Positions 44,200 through 54,054 of a DNA stretch of 64,000 bases are shown piece by piece. This DNA is from Bacteroidota bacterium (GTDB taxonomy: Bacteria; Bacteroidota; Bacteroidia; B-17B0; Aurantibacillaceae). The DNA lies in NCBI GenBank assembly GCA_021323535.1, contig JAJONO010000007.1, positions 1 through 64,000 on the forward strand. The letters are read 5' to 3'. Position 1 is the first letter of the stretch; each line of letters begins with the position of its first letter. The notes beneath the pieces are model-generated. The model was not told the DNA's origin. It did no database searches and was given only the letters and a program-made list of their open reading frames with translations. The position numbers were made by a program, and so were the translations under genes.

Positions 44200-46311
44200 T
44201 CAGTCTCGCAGAAATTTTATTTCATTACTGTTTAAAGTAACGATGAACAGCTTTTTATTGACTTCCTGTATCGACTTTATGTTGATGAAAACACTTTCTC
44301 CTTTGTTATTAATGATCTCGGTACCATCACCATCAATGGTATAATAATGCGCTGAAAGCTTTTCTATTGATGACTCTGTTGTGAAAATTTCTTTTCCGGA
44401 TGTATTGATCAGGCTGAATTTATCCTTCAGCTTAACAACAGCGAGGCTATCCGAAAAATCACGCGCCTCCTGGAACCTGAAAGGAATTGCCGTGTTTAAC
44501 TTCCGGTCGAGATAACCGTATTTATTTTTCTTTTTTGCCCGGATAAGATTATTGTGTGCAAAATTAATTTCGTCGTACGCGCCGAAATCAACATGAGGTT
44601 TCCCGTTAATATCAACGATGGCCTGCTCATTTTTACGAATGAGTTTAAACACACTGCCGTTTGTGTAAAATTCGTCAGGTTTTTCTTTCATGAAATCGTA
44701 AGCAATATTGGCTACAAAACATCCCGTTCCGGTATAAAACCCATAAAGCGAATTTTTCACCACTACAAAGTTATTGTTCGCGGCTTTGAGAATGAGATCA
44801 TATTGTGGTTCTAGAATAATATTCCCAGAAGAATTGATCAGACCGAATGATCCGTTTTGTTTTATGATAGCAATATTACTTTCGTTAAAGTCCGAGATCC
44901 AGTCCAGATCTGCTTTGTAGACATAGCCCGACTTTGAGATAAAACCATATTTACCATCTTCTATATAATAAGCAAATTCGTTTTTAAAATCTCCTAATTT
45001 CTGATAACGTGGTTCTATGAATGGCTGACCGAGATGATTCAAAGCGCCGTACTTATTATTTACTTTTACCACGTAAACCTGGTTTGATAATTCACTGACC
45101 TCGTCATAACTGTCGCTGATCACTTGCCCCTGCCTGTTAATAAAGGCCCACTTGTTTCCCTTTTTCACCGCGGCAATTCCGTTTTTGAAAATATGAGCTT
45201 CGGAAAAAACTAGGTTAAATACGTTCTGGTTCTCTTTATTGATAAAATACACCGAATCGTTTTTATTCACTACTGAAAGTCCTTCATAAAAATCGCTTAC
45301 AGCATCGTATTCCGCTTTAACAACAAGCTTTCCGGTAGTATCAATAAATCCGAATAGATCATCTTTTTCGTATGGGAAAAGTTTCACTTTGTTCAATTCA
45401 AGTTCTTTAAGAATAGAATTTCTGAAAGGAAATGCCGGAAATTCTACAAGGAACTTTTCAAGTTCTTCGTTGGAAAAAGATTTTACTGTAAGTGAGAACA
45501 GTAACTTCCAGGCTTCTGTATTCTGAGGGGCTTTCGGATAATTAAGTACAAAAGTCTTTAATCCCTGTACATTCTTTTCATCGCGATAGATCTTATAAAG
45601 ATTTTCATAGGCAGAATTCAACATGATGTTGGCCGGATATTTTGAAATGAATGCGATATAATTCTCCTTTTTTCCTGCAGCCGTATGCTCATCGTAAATC
45701 TGCCGTTGTCTTAAAGTTAAGGCTTCGGTGAGGAAATAACTTTGTGGATGTGTGTTAATAAACTCTGTGGTAGAATCGCTTTTGTTTTTAAGTATAATAC
45801 GGTTGTATTCGAGTTGATCTCTCAGATAAAGTACCTGCTCTTTTAAATCGACATTCACCAGATAATTCTTCAGCAGAAAATTGTTGTATGCGTCAATTCC
45901 TGGTTTGCTTTTTGTTTTCAGAAAATAATGTGTTCCGATTGAATTACACAACAAAAGAATGTTAACGCTATCAATGTCAAAACCCGAAAGTTTTTGTTTC
46001 ACTGGTTTAACAATAAAGGCAGCATAGCTGAGATGAACGTATTTAGCAGCACTGTCGATGTTGGTAAAAGGATTGTCGGCACGGCTGTAGATCACCGCGA
46101 GTCCATAACACGCGTAGGGGTTATTTTTTTTCTTATTGAGTTTGTAGAAGGTTTTTTTTGCAAGAAAATAATCGTAGATGCTCAGGGCTTTGAATCCTTT
46201 CTCAACAGAGGTGGCAACGCCTGCATAGGAGGCAAACAATAACACCGTTACAAAGGCGGCCCTATGAAATATGTTATTATACCTGTTCAGAAAATAAAAC
46301 ACTAAGTTCAA
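44200..46311 (-). CDS. WG-repeat-containing secreted protein
   Basis: A 703-aa protein starting with TTG (or GTG at 46302); no upstream ATG is in frame. An N-terminal hydrophobic segment (AAFVTVLLFASYAGVAT) is followed by a tetratricopeptide-like alpha-helical part (about 40-330). Repeats of WG/beta type then follow: FGFIDTTGKLVVKAEYDAVS, KWAFINRQGQVISDSYDEVS, YGFISKSGYVYKADLDWIS. WG proteins are thought to act at the envelope; the function here is unknown. The unusual start codon makes the N-terminus uncertain. Confidence 0.82.
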   Translation of the reverse strand: MNLVFYFLNRYNNIFHRAAFVTVLLFASYAGVATSVEKGFKALSIYDYFLAKKTFYKLNKKKNNPYACYGLAVIYSRADNPFTNIDSAAKYVHLSYAAFIVKPVKQKLSGFDIDSVNILLLCNSIGTHYFLKTKSKPGIDAYNNFLLKNYLVNVDLKEQVLYLRDQLEYNRIILKNKSDSTTEFINTHPQSYFLTEALTLRQRQIYDEHTAAGKKENYIAFISKYPANIMLNSAYENLYKIYRDEKNVQGLKTFVLNYPKAPQNTEAWKLLFSLTVKSFSNEELEKFLVEFPAFPFRNSILKELELNKVKLFPYEKDDLFGFIDTTGKLVVKAEYDAVSDFYEGLSVVNKNDSVYFINKENQNVFNLVFSEAHIFKNGIAAVKKGNKWAFINRQGQVISDSYDEVSELSNQVYVVKVNNKYGALNHLGQPFIEPRYQKLGDFKNEFAYYIEDGKYGFISKSGYVYKADLDWISDFNESNIAIIKQNGSFGLINSSGNIILEPQYDLILKAANNNFVVVKNSLYGFYTGTGCFVANIAYDFMKEKPDEFYTNGSVFKLIRKNEQAIVDINGKPHVDFGAYDEINFAHNNLIRAKKKNKYGYLDRKLNTAIPFRFQEARDFSDSLAVVKLKDKFSLINTSGKEIFTTESSIEKLSAHYYTIDGDGTEIINNKGESVFINIKSIQEVNKKLFIVTLNSNEIKFLRD

Positions 46312-46371
46312 AATTTTTTAAATCTAATAAAATAAAATGCCTGCATTACTGAGTATATTTGCAAACAATAT

Positions 46372-46563
46372 ATGTTTACTACAGGTAGAATCATTTTCGT
46401 CATTTTTTTTGTTCTCATTTTTGTTGGCGGCCTTATATGGTCTTACAAAAAAGACTCTAAAACAACTAAAATACATTTCAACAAATCATACCTGATTTTA
46501 CTGGGCCTGATATTTTTTTTAACAATCCTCTTTATAATTGTTAAAATGCGGAAATTTCTCTGA
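46372..46563 (+). CDS. Small two-helix membrane protein (63 aa)
   Basis: MFTTGRIIFVIFFVLIFVGG, a charged loop (SYKKDSKTTKIHFNK), and a second hydrophobic helix (YLILLGLIFFLTILFIIV). I recall this short MFTTGRI-starting family as widely conserved in Bacteroidota but without function. A TATATTTG -7 box lies at 46354-46361, 10 bp upstream. Confidence 0.75.
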   Translation: MFTTGRIIFVIFFVLIFVGGLIWSYKKDSKTTKIHFNKSYLILLGLIFFLTILFIIVKMRKFL

Positions 46564-46616
46564 TTCGTCGATATATTTCATATATTTGTGCCTTAAAACC
46601 AAGAAGAATTACTCCC

Positions 46617-47399
46617 ATGAAAAAGCTATTGACTTTAGCGATTTTAGCAACATTTACAGGGTCCCTCACCTCTGCTACACTTGTTGTTGAAGGAAAGTAC
46701 CAAAACAAAAATGTTTTTGTACAAAATGCTTTCAACAGTAACGGAGTTGGTTTTTGTGCCCAGGAGATCAAAGTGAACGGAAAAATTACAACTGACGAAA
46801 CCAATTCAAGCGCTTTCGAAATCGATTTAGCTTCTTTACAGCTAAAATATGGAGAGAGTGTAACCATTGAAATTGTTCATAAAGATGGCTGTACTCCAAA
46901 AGTTCTTAATATGGAGGACCTTAAGCCAAAACCAACATTTGAAGTTCTTACCATGAATGTTTCTCCCGCCGGTCTTATGAAATGGACCTCCAAAGGCGAA
47001 ACAGGTGCCCTTCCTTACATTATCGAACAATTCAAATGGAACAAATGGATCCCAATCGGAGAAGTTGACGGAATTGGTTCACCTGACAATCACGATTATT
47101 CTTTCCAGGTTGCATTACATAGCGGAGAAAATAAATACCGTATAAAACAAAAAGGATTAAACTCTTATTCAAAATATTCACAGGATATCTCGGTAAAATC
47201 TACAGTTGATAAACCATCATTCGCCATTGCTAAAGGAAACTCCGGTATTGATTTCAGCGCCGAAACGGGTTATGAAGTTTACGACGCCTATGGTGTTGTT
47301 GTGAAAAAAGGATTCGGAAAACAAATCAAAACCGATAATCTTCCTAAAGGACAATATTACCTGTGTTACGATAACACAATGACTGAGTTTAAAAAATAA
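46617..47399 (+). CDS. Secreted protein with truncated type IX sorting-like C-terminus
   Basis: A 260-aa protein with a signal peptide (LLTLAILATFTGSLTSAT). A beta-rich body has VEGKYQNKNVFVQNAF, then a WTSKGETGALPYIIEQ segment. The C-terminal ~60 residues (YEVYDAYGVVVKKG, NLPKGQYYLCYDN) resemble a shortened sorting domain. A TATATTTG box at 46581-46588 may drive it. A terminator hairpin follows. Function unknown. Confidence 0.7.
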   Translation: MKKLLTLAILATFTGSLTSATLVVEGKYQNKNVFVQNAFNSNGVGFCAQEIKVNGKITTDETNSSAFEIDLASLQLKYGESVTIEIVHKDGCTPKVLNMEDLKPKPTFEVLTMNVSPAGLMKWTSKGETGALPYIIEQFKWNKWIPIGEVDGIGSPDNHDYSFQVALHSGENKYRIKQKGLNSYSKYSQDISVKSTVDKPSFAIAKGNSGIDFSAETGYEVYDAYGVVVKKGFGKQIKTDNLPKGQYYLCYDNTMTEFKK

Positions 47400-47422
47400 A
47401 CACTCTTTCAATTATATCTCTG

Positions 47423-47458
47423 AAACCCTTTTCCATGTGAAAAGGGTTTTTTATTTTT
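47423..47458. terminator. Rho-independent terminator
   Basis: Stem AAACCCTTTTC (47423-47433) with GAAAAGGGTTT (47439-47449), 5-nt loop and a T-rich tail, directly after the gene ending at 47399. Confidence 0.85.
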
Positions 47459-47471
47459 GGTAAAATCCCTC

Positions 47472-48500
47472 ATGAGAGCTTTCGCCCTATTCCTTTTACT
47501 ATTTTCAGCCACAAGCCTGTTATCACAAAAGATCCATCGTTCAAAATTATATGGTGAATGGAAGCTTGCGTCAACTCAGTTGGAAGGTAAGGAACCCGTT
47601 ACTGTTAAGGTTTCAAAGACAATCACCTTTTTCACAAATGATTATCTCGAATCATCTATCCGCTCGTTTAACGACTCTCTATATCTTTTGCCGGAAGATT
47701 CAATAAAGGAAATCTATAAAATATCCTTTATTCATGGTAATAGGTCAATGGGCATGCGCAATTTCAGGAGTAAACGAAAACATGTGAGCATACAGTATGT
47801 TAACGATTCTGCCCTACAGATCAGGGCATATTTCAATTATCGTGAGCAGGAACCTTTTTACGTATCACATACTTTTAAAAGAACAGAAACATCAGCGGTT
47901 TCAAAATACACCAAGGGTATTTTTGTTAATACTCCTTTTCTGGTAAATACTTTCGATAGTACAAAAGTAGTAATGATCGAAAACGATAATTGTGAGATTA
48001 AGTTTAAAAGGATCAATAACGATACCACCGTTGACTACGTTATTTCGGGCACTTTCCATAGCGTCAAAGATTCGATACTTCGGATTGCTGTTCAAAGGGA
48101 AGATATAACCGTTAATACTTCTAATTTTAATTATAATTCAACCCAAGGCATTTCTTATCAGAACGACACCGTTTTCAAAGAGTACAATCTTAATAAAATA
48201 TATTTTTCTATAGATAAACCGCGTAATATGATCATTAAAGGCATTGGCGGCACTTTTATGTCATTGGGAATGACATATGCGCTTATTGGAGCCCCGCTAG
48301 TATCGGCAGACTTCTCGAAAGGGAAAATAGATTCGCAAAAATATTTCACAAATGCAGGAGCAGGACTTGGAGCTTTTGTATTCGGCTGCCTTCTAGGAAT
48401 TTTTCCTGGCAACAGGACATATAAGATTGGCGCCTCTAAAAATGTGAACGACAAAAACTATTGGTATATTAAAAACCAGCTTGTGAACCGGATAGAGTAA
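47472..48500 (+). CDS. Secreted/membrane protein of unknown function
   Basis: About 342 aa from the ATG at 47472; the longer frame opens with TTG at 47457 inside the terminator tail. The signal peptide is MRAFALFLLLFSATSLLSQ. A lipocalin-like N-terminal half begins LYGEWKLASTQLEGKEPVTV. The C-terminus has a Gly-rich hydrophobic hairpin (GIGGTFMSLGMTYALIGAP, GAGLGAFVFGCLLGIFPG). Not recognised as a family. Confidence 0.7.
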   Translation: MRAFALFLLLFSATSLLSQKIHRSKLYGEWKLASTQLEGKEPVTVKVSKTITFFTNDYLESSIRSFNDSLYLLPEDSIKEIYKISFIHGNRSMGMRNFRSKRKHVSIQYVNDSALQIRAYFNYREQEPFYVSHTFKRTETSAVSKYTKGIFVNTPFLVNTFDSTKVVMIENDNCEIKFKRINNDTTVDYVISGTFHSVKDSILRIAVQREDITVNTSNFNYNSTQGISYQNDTVFKEYNLNKIYFSIDKPRNMIIKGIGGTFMSLGMTYALIGAPLVSADFSKGKIDSQKYFTNAGAGLGAFVFGCLLGIFPGNRTYKIGASKNVNDKNYWYIKNQLVNRIE

Positions 48501-48502
48501 AA

Positions 48503-49135
48503 TCAAACGATCTCCTTCAGCACCGCTTTAAATTCACTCAGCATCATTGCCGTAGCACCCCACACTTTTAAGCCCTCTATGTCAAAATAGGGGGCTTTTA
48601 ATTTGCTTCCGTTTTGCAATGGAATTGATCCTGTTTTTACAATGCGCTCGTCCAGCAGATCGTTTAGTTTTAATTTTACAATATGTTTCACTTCCCGCAC
48701 ATGTTTTGTCATGAACACATTCTTTATGCTGCAATAACCCACAACGGGCTGAACCATAAAATTACTGACAGGAATATACAATCTGCTTAACTTACCCAGT
48801 ATCTGAACGCCTTCCTTTACTCCTATTTCCTCTTCACATTCGCGAATGGCGGTAGTCACCAGATCTACATCAGAAGCATCGAATTTTCCACCGGGGAAAC
48901 TTACCTGGCCCGAATGCACCCCATCATAAGCAAAACGCTCGGTAAGTGGAATGAACCAGTCATTATTTTCATCCCTGCATAAGAGTATCATAACAGCGCT
49001 TAGTTTAAAGCTGGTTTCATCAAGTGCTTTCTGCTCGTACTTTGCCCGTGTTACAGGCGCCATCAGGTATTGTGCCTCTTCGCCGGGTAAACCTTCTTTT
49101 AACTTTTGTTCCAGCTTATTTATGATATGTTCCAC
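48503..49135 (-). CDS. NUDIX hydrolase, probable CoA pyrophosphatase
   Basis: A 210-aa protein that starts at a GTG. The Nudix box is SFPGGKFDASD with AIRECEEEIGV (the first Glu replaced by Asp, as in NudL-type enzymes). The NudL-type extension VILLCRDENNDWFIPLTER is present. NudL-type enzymes cleave CoA and its derivatives. It is convergent with the gene ending at 48500 and divergent from ribBA. Confidence 0.85.
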   Translation of the reverse strand: MEHIINKLEQKLKEGLPGEEAQYLMAPVTRAKYEQKALDETSFKLSAVMILLCRDENNDWFIPLTERFAYDGVHSGQVSFPGGKFDASDVDLVTTAIRECEEEIGVKEGVQILGKLSRLYIPVSNFMVQPVVGYCSIKNVFMTKHVREVKHIVKLKLNDLLDERIVKTGSIPLQNGSKLKAPYFDIEGLKVWGATAMMLSEFKAVLKEIV

Positions 49136-49187
49136 CTTTATTTAGAGCTATAAACCGCTTAAATTAACTAAATTTGCACGATAAATT

Positions 49188-50393
49188 ATGAGCGAATTCA
49201 AATTAAATACCATTGAGGAGGCCCTCGAAGACATCCGCAAAGGTAAAGTGATAATTGTGGTAGATGATGAGGACCGTGAGAATGAAGGCGACTTTATTAC
49301 AGCGGCACGCAATGCCACACCTGAAGTTATTAATTTTATGGCTACTCACGGCCGTGGACTCATCTGCGCCCCTCTTACCGAAGAACGCGCACATGAACTG
49401 AAACTGGATATGATGGTTCCATCAAACACATCCCTACACGAAACTCCTTTTACTGTTTCTGTTGATCTTTTAGGATTTGGTTGTACCACCGGCATATCTG
49501 CTTCCGATCGTTCTTCTACGGTTAAAGCGTTGATCGATCCTTCAAAAAAACCTTCCGATTTTGGAAGACCAGGACATATCTTTCCTTTAAAATCGAAACC
49601 GGGCGGCGTGTTACGCAGAACCGGGCACACCGAAGCAACAGTTGATATTGCTGTTCTCGCAGGATTTGAACCATGTGGTGTCCTGGTTGAAATTCTCAAC
49701 GAAGATGGTACCATGGCGCGCCTTCCGGAACTTATGAAGATCGCGAAGAAATTTGATCTCAAAATTATTTCTATTGAGGACCTGATCTCTTATCGCCTTT
49801 CAAAAGAAAGTATTGTATCAAGGCAAGTGGAAGTAGACATGCCAACGCAATGGGGAAATTTTAAACTCATCGATTATCATGTTGAAACGGCAGGACAGGA
49901 ACATCTTGCACTCATAAAAGGAGAGTGGCAGAAAGACGAACCTGTTCTTGTAAGAATGCATTCTTCCTGTGTTACAGGCGACATTTTCGGAAGCTGTCGT
50001 TGCGATTGCGGTTCACAGCTTCATAAATCCATGGAGATGATCGAAAAAGCCGGTAAGGGTGTTATTGTTTATCTTAACCAGGAGGGCCGTGGAATCGGAC
50101 TTCTCAATAAATTAAAAGCATACAAATTACAGGAAGAAGGACTAGATACTGTTGAAGCCAACGTAGAACTTGGTTTCAAAGTAGATGAACGGGATTATGG
50201 AATTGGCGCACAGATCCTTCGCGATCTTGGTGTAAGAAAAATAAAGCTCATGACCAACAATCCTAAGAAACGCGCGGGGCTTATTGGTTACGGACTTGAG
50301 ATCGTAGATAACGTTCCTATTATTATCCAGTCTAACCCGCACAATGAAAAATACCTGAAAACAAAAAAAGACAAAATGGGGCATTCCATTTAA
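49188..50393 (+). CDS. ribBA: Bifunctional DHBP synthase / GTP cyclohydrolase II
   Basis: A 401-aa riboflavin-pathway enzyme. The N-terminal DHBP synthase (about 1-200) has [13 protein letters not shown] and [11 protein letters not shown]. The C-terminal GTP cyclohydrolase II (about 205-400) has [20 protein letters not shown] (zinc Cys residues) and [22 protein letters not shown] -7 box is at 49169-49176. A terminator follows at 50419. Confidence 0.93.
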   Translation: MSEFKLNTIEEALEDIRKGKVIIVVDDEDRENEGDFITAARNATPEVINFMATHGRGLICAPLTEERAHELKLDMMVPSNTSLHETPFTVSVDLLGFGCTTGISASDRSSTVKALIDPSKKPSDFGRPGHIFPLKSKPGGVLRRTGHTEATVDIAVLAGFEPCGVLVEILNEDGTMARLPELMKIAKKFDLKIISIEDLISYRLSKESIVSRQVEVDMPTQWGNFKLIDYHVETAGQEHLALIKGEWQKDEPVLVRMHSSCVTGDIFGSCRCDCGSQLHKSMEMIEKAGKGVIVYLNQEGRGIGLLNKLKAYKLQEEGLDTVEANVELGFKVDERDYGIGAQILRDLGVRKIKLMTNNPKKRAGLIGYGLEIVDNVPIIIQSNPHNEKYLKTKKDKMGHSI

Positions 50394-50418
50394 TTCTATT
50401 TCATAACTCATATTAAAC

Positions 50419-50445
50419 AGCCTCCGTTACAGGGGGCTTTTTTTA
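50419..50445 (+). terminator. Rho-independent terminator after ribBA
   Basis: Stem 50419-50425 with 50432-50438 (one G-T pair), 6-nt loop, then a run of T. Confidence 0.75.
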
Positions 50446-50457
50446 TAATTTTCGTAC

Positions 50458-51888
50458 ATGCAAAAACGCCTCACCTCTTCCGAATTCGGATTGGTTGTAA
50501 AAGGGAATCTTCCGTTTCAACCTAACAGCGACCAGGAAGAAGCCATAAAACAAATCAGCGATTTTATTTTTGATCCTGACGAGCGAGGTGTCTTTATTCT
50601 TAAAGGTTATGCCGGAACAGGAAAAACAAATCTTATTTCGGCATTCACTAATTCATTACAAAATATTCGTTGGAGAAGTGTACTGCTGGCGCCAACAGGA
50701 CGCGCTGCAAAAGTAATTGGTAATTACGCAAGAAGAGACGCTCAGACCATTCACAAAAAAATATTCAGAAAACAGGTTGGTGATGGCGGATCGGTTTATT
50801 TTTCATTGGCCGAAAATCTTCACAGGAACACATTGTTCATTGTAGACGAAGCTTCTATGATTGGCGCCGACAGTGGTAATGAAAGCGCCGGCGTATTCAT
50901 GAATCTTTTAGAAAATTTATTCGAATACGTTTATAGCGGCGACAACTGTAAGTTGATTCTTATTGGTGACACAGCGCAGTTGCCGCCTGTTGGAAGTAAT
51001 GAAAGTCCGGCACTGGATTTAAACTATCTCAAAAACGCTTTTCATCTCAACATAAGATCTTTCGAATTAAAAGAAGTGGCGCGCCAGCAAAGTGAAAGCG
51101 GAATTTTACTCAACGCCACCAATTTACGGCAATTACTTTCACAAGAGGAAAAAACAATTCCAAAACTCGTTTGCACACCAGATGTAGTAAGGTTACAAGG
51201 TGATGAACTGGAAGATGTTCTTAATTCCTGCATTTCCAAATACGGAGAAGATGATGTAATAATCATTACAAGAAGTAACAAGCGTGCCAATCTTTTTAAC
51301 CAAAGTTACAGGAACAGGATCAAACTTTACGAAGAGAATGTGTGCACGGGGGATAAGATCATGATCGTGAAGAACAATTATTTCTGGACCGGAGAAAAAA
51401 ATCCTGAGATCAGTTTTATCGCGAATGGTGACATAGCAGAAATAACAAGGATCACGGGAAGAGAAACACTTTACGATTTTAATTTTGTGAACTGTCATAT
51501 CAAGCTGATAGATTATCCCAACCTCGCCGAGCAGGAAGTCAAATTGATCATCGATTGTCTCCATTCCGATAACCCAGCACTGAGCCAGGAAGAACAAAAA
51601 CGTTTATACGCAAACGTATTGGAAGATGTTTCGAATGAACCTGTAAAGGGAGTAAAGAGCCAGTATATGAGAAACAGTCCATATTACAACGCGCTACAGG
51701 TAAAATTCAGTTATGCCATTACCTGTCATAAATCACAAGGTGGTCAGTGGCCGGTGGTTTTTATCGATCAGGGATATATCAAAGAAGAGGATATTGATGA
51801 TAATTACATCCGTTGGCTTTACACTGCTTTCACGCGTGCCTCACATAACCTTTATTTAATAAACTTCAACGACTTGTTTTTCAGTTAA
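50458..51888 (+). CDS. SF1 ATP-dependent DNA helicase (RecD/UvrD_C_2 type)
   Basis: A 476-aa helicase. Walker A GYAGTGKTNLISAF (about residue 48), motif Ia LLAPTGRAAKVIGNYA, Walker B LFIVDEASMIG, LIGDTAQLPPVG (motif III), ELKEVARQQ (motif IV), and a C-terminal UvrD_C_2-type AITCHKSQGGQWPVVFIDQG with WLYTAFTRAS (motif VI). It resembles the short RecD-like helicases found alone in Bacteroidota. Substrate and partner are unknown. Confidence 0.9.
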   Translation: MQKRLTSSEFGLVVKGNLPFQPNSDQEEAIKQISDFIFDPDERGVFILKGYAGTGKTNLISAFTNSLQNIRWRSVLLAPTGRAAKVIGNYARRDAQTIHKKIFRKQVGDGGSVYFSLAENLHRNTLFIVDEASMIGADSGNESAGVFMNLLENLFEYVYSGDNCKLILIGDTAQLPPVGSNESPALDLNYLKNAFHLNIRSFELKEVARQQSESGILLNATNLRQLLSQEEKTIPKLVCTPDVVRLQGDELEDVLNSCISKYGEDDVIIITRSNKRANLFNQSYRNRIKLYEENVCTGDKIMIVKNNYFWTGEKNPEISFIANGDIAEITRITGRETLYDFNFVNCHIKLIDYPNLAEQEVKLIIDCLHSDNPALSQEEQKRLYANVLEDVSNEPVKGVKSQYMRNSPYYNALQVKFSYAITCHKSQGGQWPVVFIDQGYIKEEDIDDNYIRWLYTAFTRASHNLYLINFNDLFFS

Positions 51889-51981
51889 TTAGACATACAT
51901 TTCGTTAAAATAGGTAGTTTATGGTATTGCAAAGTTTTAGTGTCTCGAATTAATATTGTATTTTTAAACCACTAAAATTCG

Positions 51982-52923
51982 ATGAGAAGAAGCTTTACTT
52001 TACTCATAATATTCTTTTTTATTGTACTATCCTCCCACTCTCAGAACTTTTCGCGTCCGGGTGACTGGAAAAAGTACCGCAAAGAAGTTTTTATTTCCAT
52101 GGGAACCGCCAACTTTTTAGGTGATCTGGGGGGGCGTGACCGTGTTGGTACTGACTTTAGTCCTGTTGATATTGAACTTTCCCAAACACGAACAGCTTTC
52201 GGTGTTGGATACAGATACAAGCTTGCAAGACTTTTTAACGTTGTTACAAAATTTAATTATCTCATCGTTAGAGGTAATGATGCATTAACTGCTGAGCCTT
52301 TCCGTCATAATCGCAATCTTAATTTCAAATCCAACATTTTCGAACTTTCGGGAAGATTTGAGATTGGATGGTCGAGTAACAAAACTGGTAACCGTTATGG
52401 GATCAAGCGTACATTAACACGCCGGATGAAAAATAATAACCATTCTGTTTATCTTTTTGCGGGTGTTGGAGGATTTTATTTTAATCCTAAAGGTTTGGGT
52501 CCTGGAGGATGGGTAAAACTAAAACCATTACATACAGAAGGACAAGGTTTACCGGGTGGCCCAAAACAATATCAGAATTACAGCATTTCTATTCCATTAG
52601 GAATTTATTATAAAGCTACGATCAACAAACAATGGACCGTTGGCCTTGAGTTAGGATACAGAAAAACATTTACCGATTATATCGACGATGTTTCAACCAC
52701 GTACTACGATAATGCCGCAATTGCTGCTTCTTATGGGCCATTGGCCGCTCAAATGGCTGATCCTAATCTTGGTCAGATCGCCGGCGCCAGCTTACCAGAC
52801 GGTGCAGGTAATCGTGCCCAGCGCGGTGACAACGAAAAAGACGCTTTCGTTAGCCTTGAGTTAACTGTGGGATACTGTTTCAAACAGAAACGCAAACGTG
52901 CGAGACTGAGAAGTAAGTTCTAA
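51982..52923 (+). CDS. Outer-membrane beta-barrel protein
   Basis: A 313-aa protein with a signal peptide (MRRSFTLLIIFFFIVLSSHS). Alternating strands contain GTANFLGDLGG near the N-terminus, FGVGYRYKLARLFNVVTKF and the C-terminal AFVSLELTVGYCFKQK. The GTANFLGDLGG start and YRYK region resemble DUF6089/PorG-type barrels, but this is not certain. The C-terminus is very basic (KQKRKRARLRSKF). Confidence 0.75.
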   Translation: MRRSFTLLIIFFFIVLSSHSQNFSRPGDWKKYRKEVFISMGTANFLGDLGGRDRVGTDFSPVDIELSQTRTAFGVGYRYKLARLFNVVTKFNYLIVRGNDALTAEPFRHNRNLNFKSNIFELSGRFEIGWSSNKTGNRYGIKRTLTRRMKNNNHSVYLFAGVGGFYFNPKGLGPGGWVKLKPLHTEGQGLPGGPKQYQNYSISIPLGIYYKATINKQWTVGLELGYRKTFTDYIDDVSTTYYDNAAIAASYGPLAAQMADPNLGQIAGASLPDGAGNRAQRGDNEKDAFVSLELTVGYCFKQKRKRARLRSKF

Positions 52924-53006
52924 ACCAATCTATTAACGGATTCCTTATTTTTTTTATTCTACTGACATAGGGCTGTCACACTATCTATTTAGTTTTGTAT
53001 CAGACT

Positions 53007-53987
53007 ATGATAATTGACTCTATAAAACCTTTTGAAGGGCAACATTGCGAAACCACAACTACCGGAACAATACTGCACCAGCTAAACATTAACTTATCCG
53101 AACCAATGCTTTTTGGAATTGGAGAGGGTCTTAGCTTCATTTATTGGAAAATGCGTACTATGGATTTTCCATTTGTGGGTGGCCGTGTAAAACCTGACGA
53201 GCTAACCGCTAACATTGCCAGAAACCTTAAACTTAAACTAACAGTAAAGCAAACATCGTCACGCGTAAAAGCCTGGAAAGAAGTAGCCGAACTATTAAAT
53301 ACGGGCAAGGTTGTTGGATTAAAAATGGATTGCTACCACCTTGAGTATTTCAAGAAAGCTTTTCATTTTGCAGGGCATTATGCAGCAATTTATGGCTACA
53401 ATGAAAAGGACGCTTTTCTTGTAGATACCATTTCCCAGGGAGGAAAAGTGAGAACTTCACTTAAAAGCCTTGAGTTAGCCAGAGCTGAGAAAGGTCCTAT
53501 GTCGTCTAAAAATCTTTATTATACTTTGGAAAAAGGAATTACGGATCTTGACCTTAAGAAAGCAATACTTGAAGCCATCAGAAACAATTGTAGAACATAT
53601 CTGAACCCTCCTATTAATAATGTTGCGTATAAAGGCATCTTAAAAATGAGTTCCGAAATTCTTAAGTGGTTCGAACAAAGCAAGAATATGGAAGAAGAAT
53701 TTTCTACCTGTGCTTTACTGATGGAAAAAGCTGGTACAGGCGGGGCGCTGTTTCGAAATCTTTACCGCGATTTTTTAAAAGAAAGTTACGATATACTTTT
53801 AATACCTGAATTAAAAAAAGCTAATCAGCATTTTATTGTTATTGCGAAACTCTGGGAAAGAATTTCTGAGCTTTTCAATATGATAAAAAGCAAAAAAGAT
53901 CTGCGCCATCTTCAGGAGGCCTCAGATCTTTTAAAAACAATCTCTGATAAAGAGAAGATGGTAATGACATTACTTTCTTCTCTGTAA
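53007..53987 (+). CDS. BtrH N-terminal domain / DUF4872-type protein
   Basis: About 326 aa from the ATG at 53007. A longer frame opens with TTG at 52995, inside a TAGTTTTG -7-like box at 52990-52997. The N-terminal GQHCETTTTGTILHQLNINL and LFGIGEGLSFIYW are BtrH-N-like, an acyltransferase/peptidase-related fold with Cys at the expected nucleophile position. GHYAAIYGYNEKDAFLVDT follows with a possible catalytic His, and the C-terminal helices match DUF4872. BtrH acts in butirosin biosynthesis, but no antibiotic genes are nearby, so the substrate is unknown. Confidence 0.75.
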   Translation: MIIDSIKPFEGQHCETTTTGTILHQLNINLSEPMLFGIGEGLSFIYWKMRTMDFPFVGGRVKPDELTANIARNLKLKLTVKQTSSRVKAWKEVAELLNTGKVVGLKMDCYHLEYFKKAFHFAGHYAAIYGYNEKDAFLVDTISQGGKVRTSLKSLELARAEKGPMSSKNLYYTLEKGITDLDLKKAILEAIRNNCRTYLNPPINNVAYKGILKMSSEILKWFEQSKNMEEEFSTCALLMEKAGTGGALFRNLYRDFLKESYDILLIPELKKANQHFIVIAKLWERISELFNMIKSKKDLRHLQEASDLLKTISDKEKMVMTLLSSL

Positions 53988-54054
53988 TTGTTTGGCACCT
54001 TCTTTAAGTCAGAGATAAGATTCATTCAGAAACTTATTATTGAGCATCGCTCAA

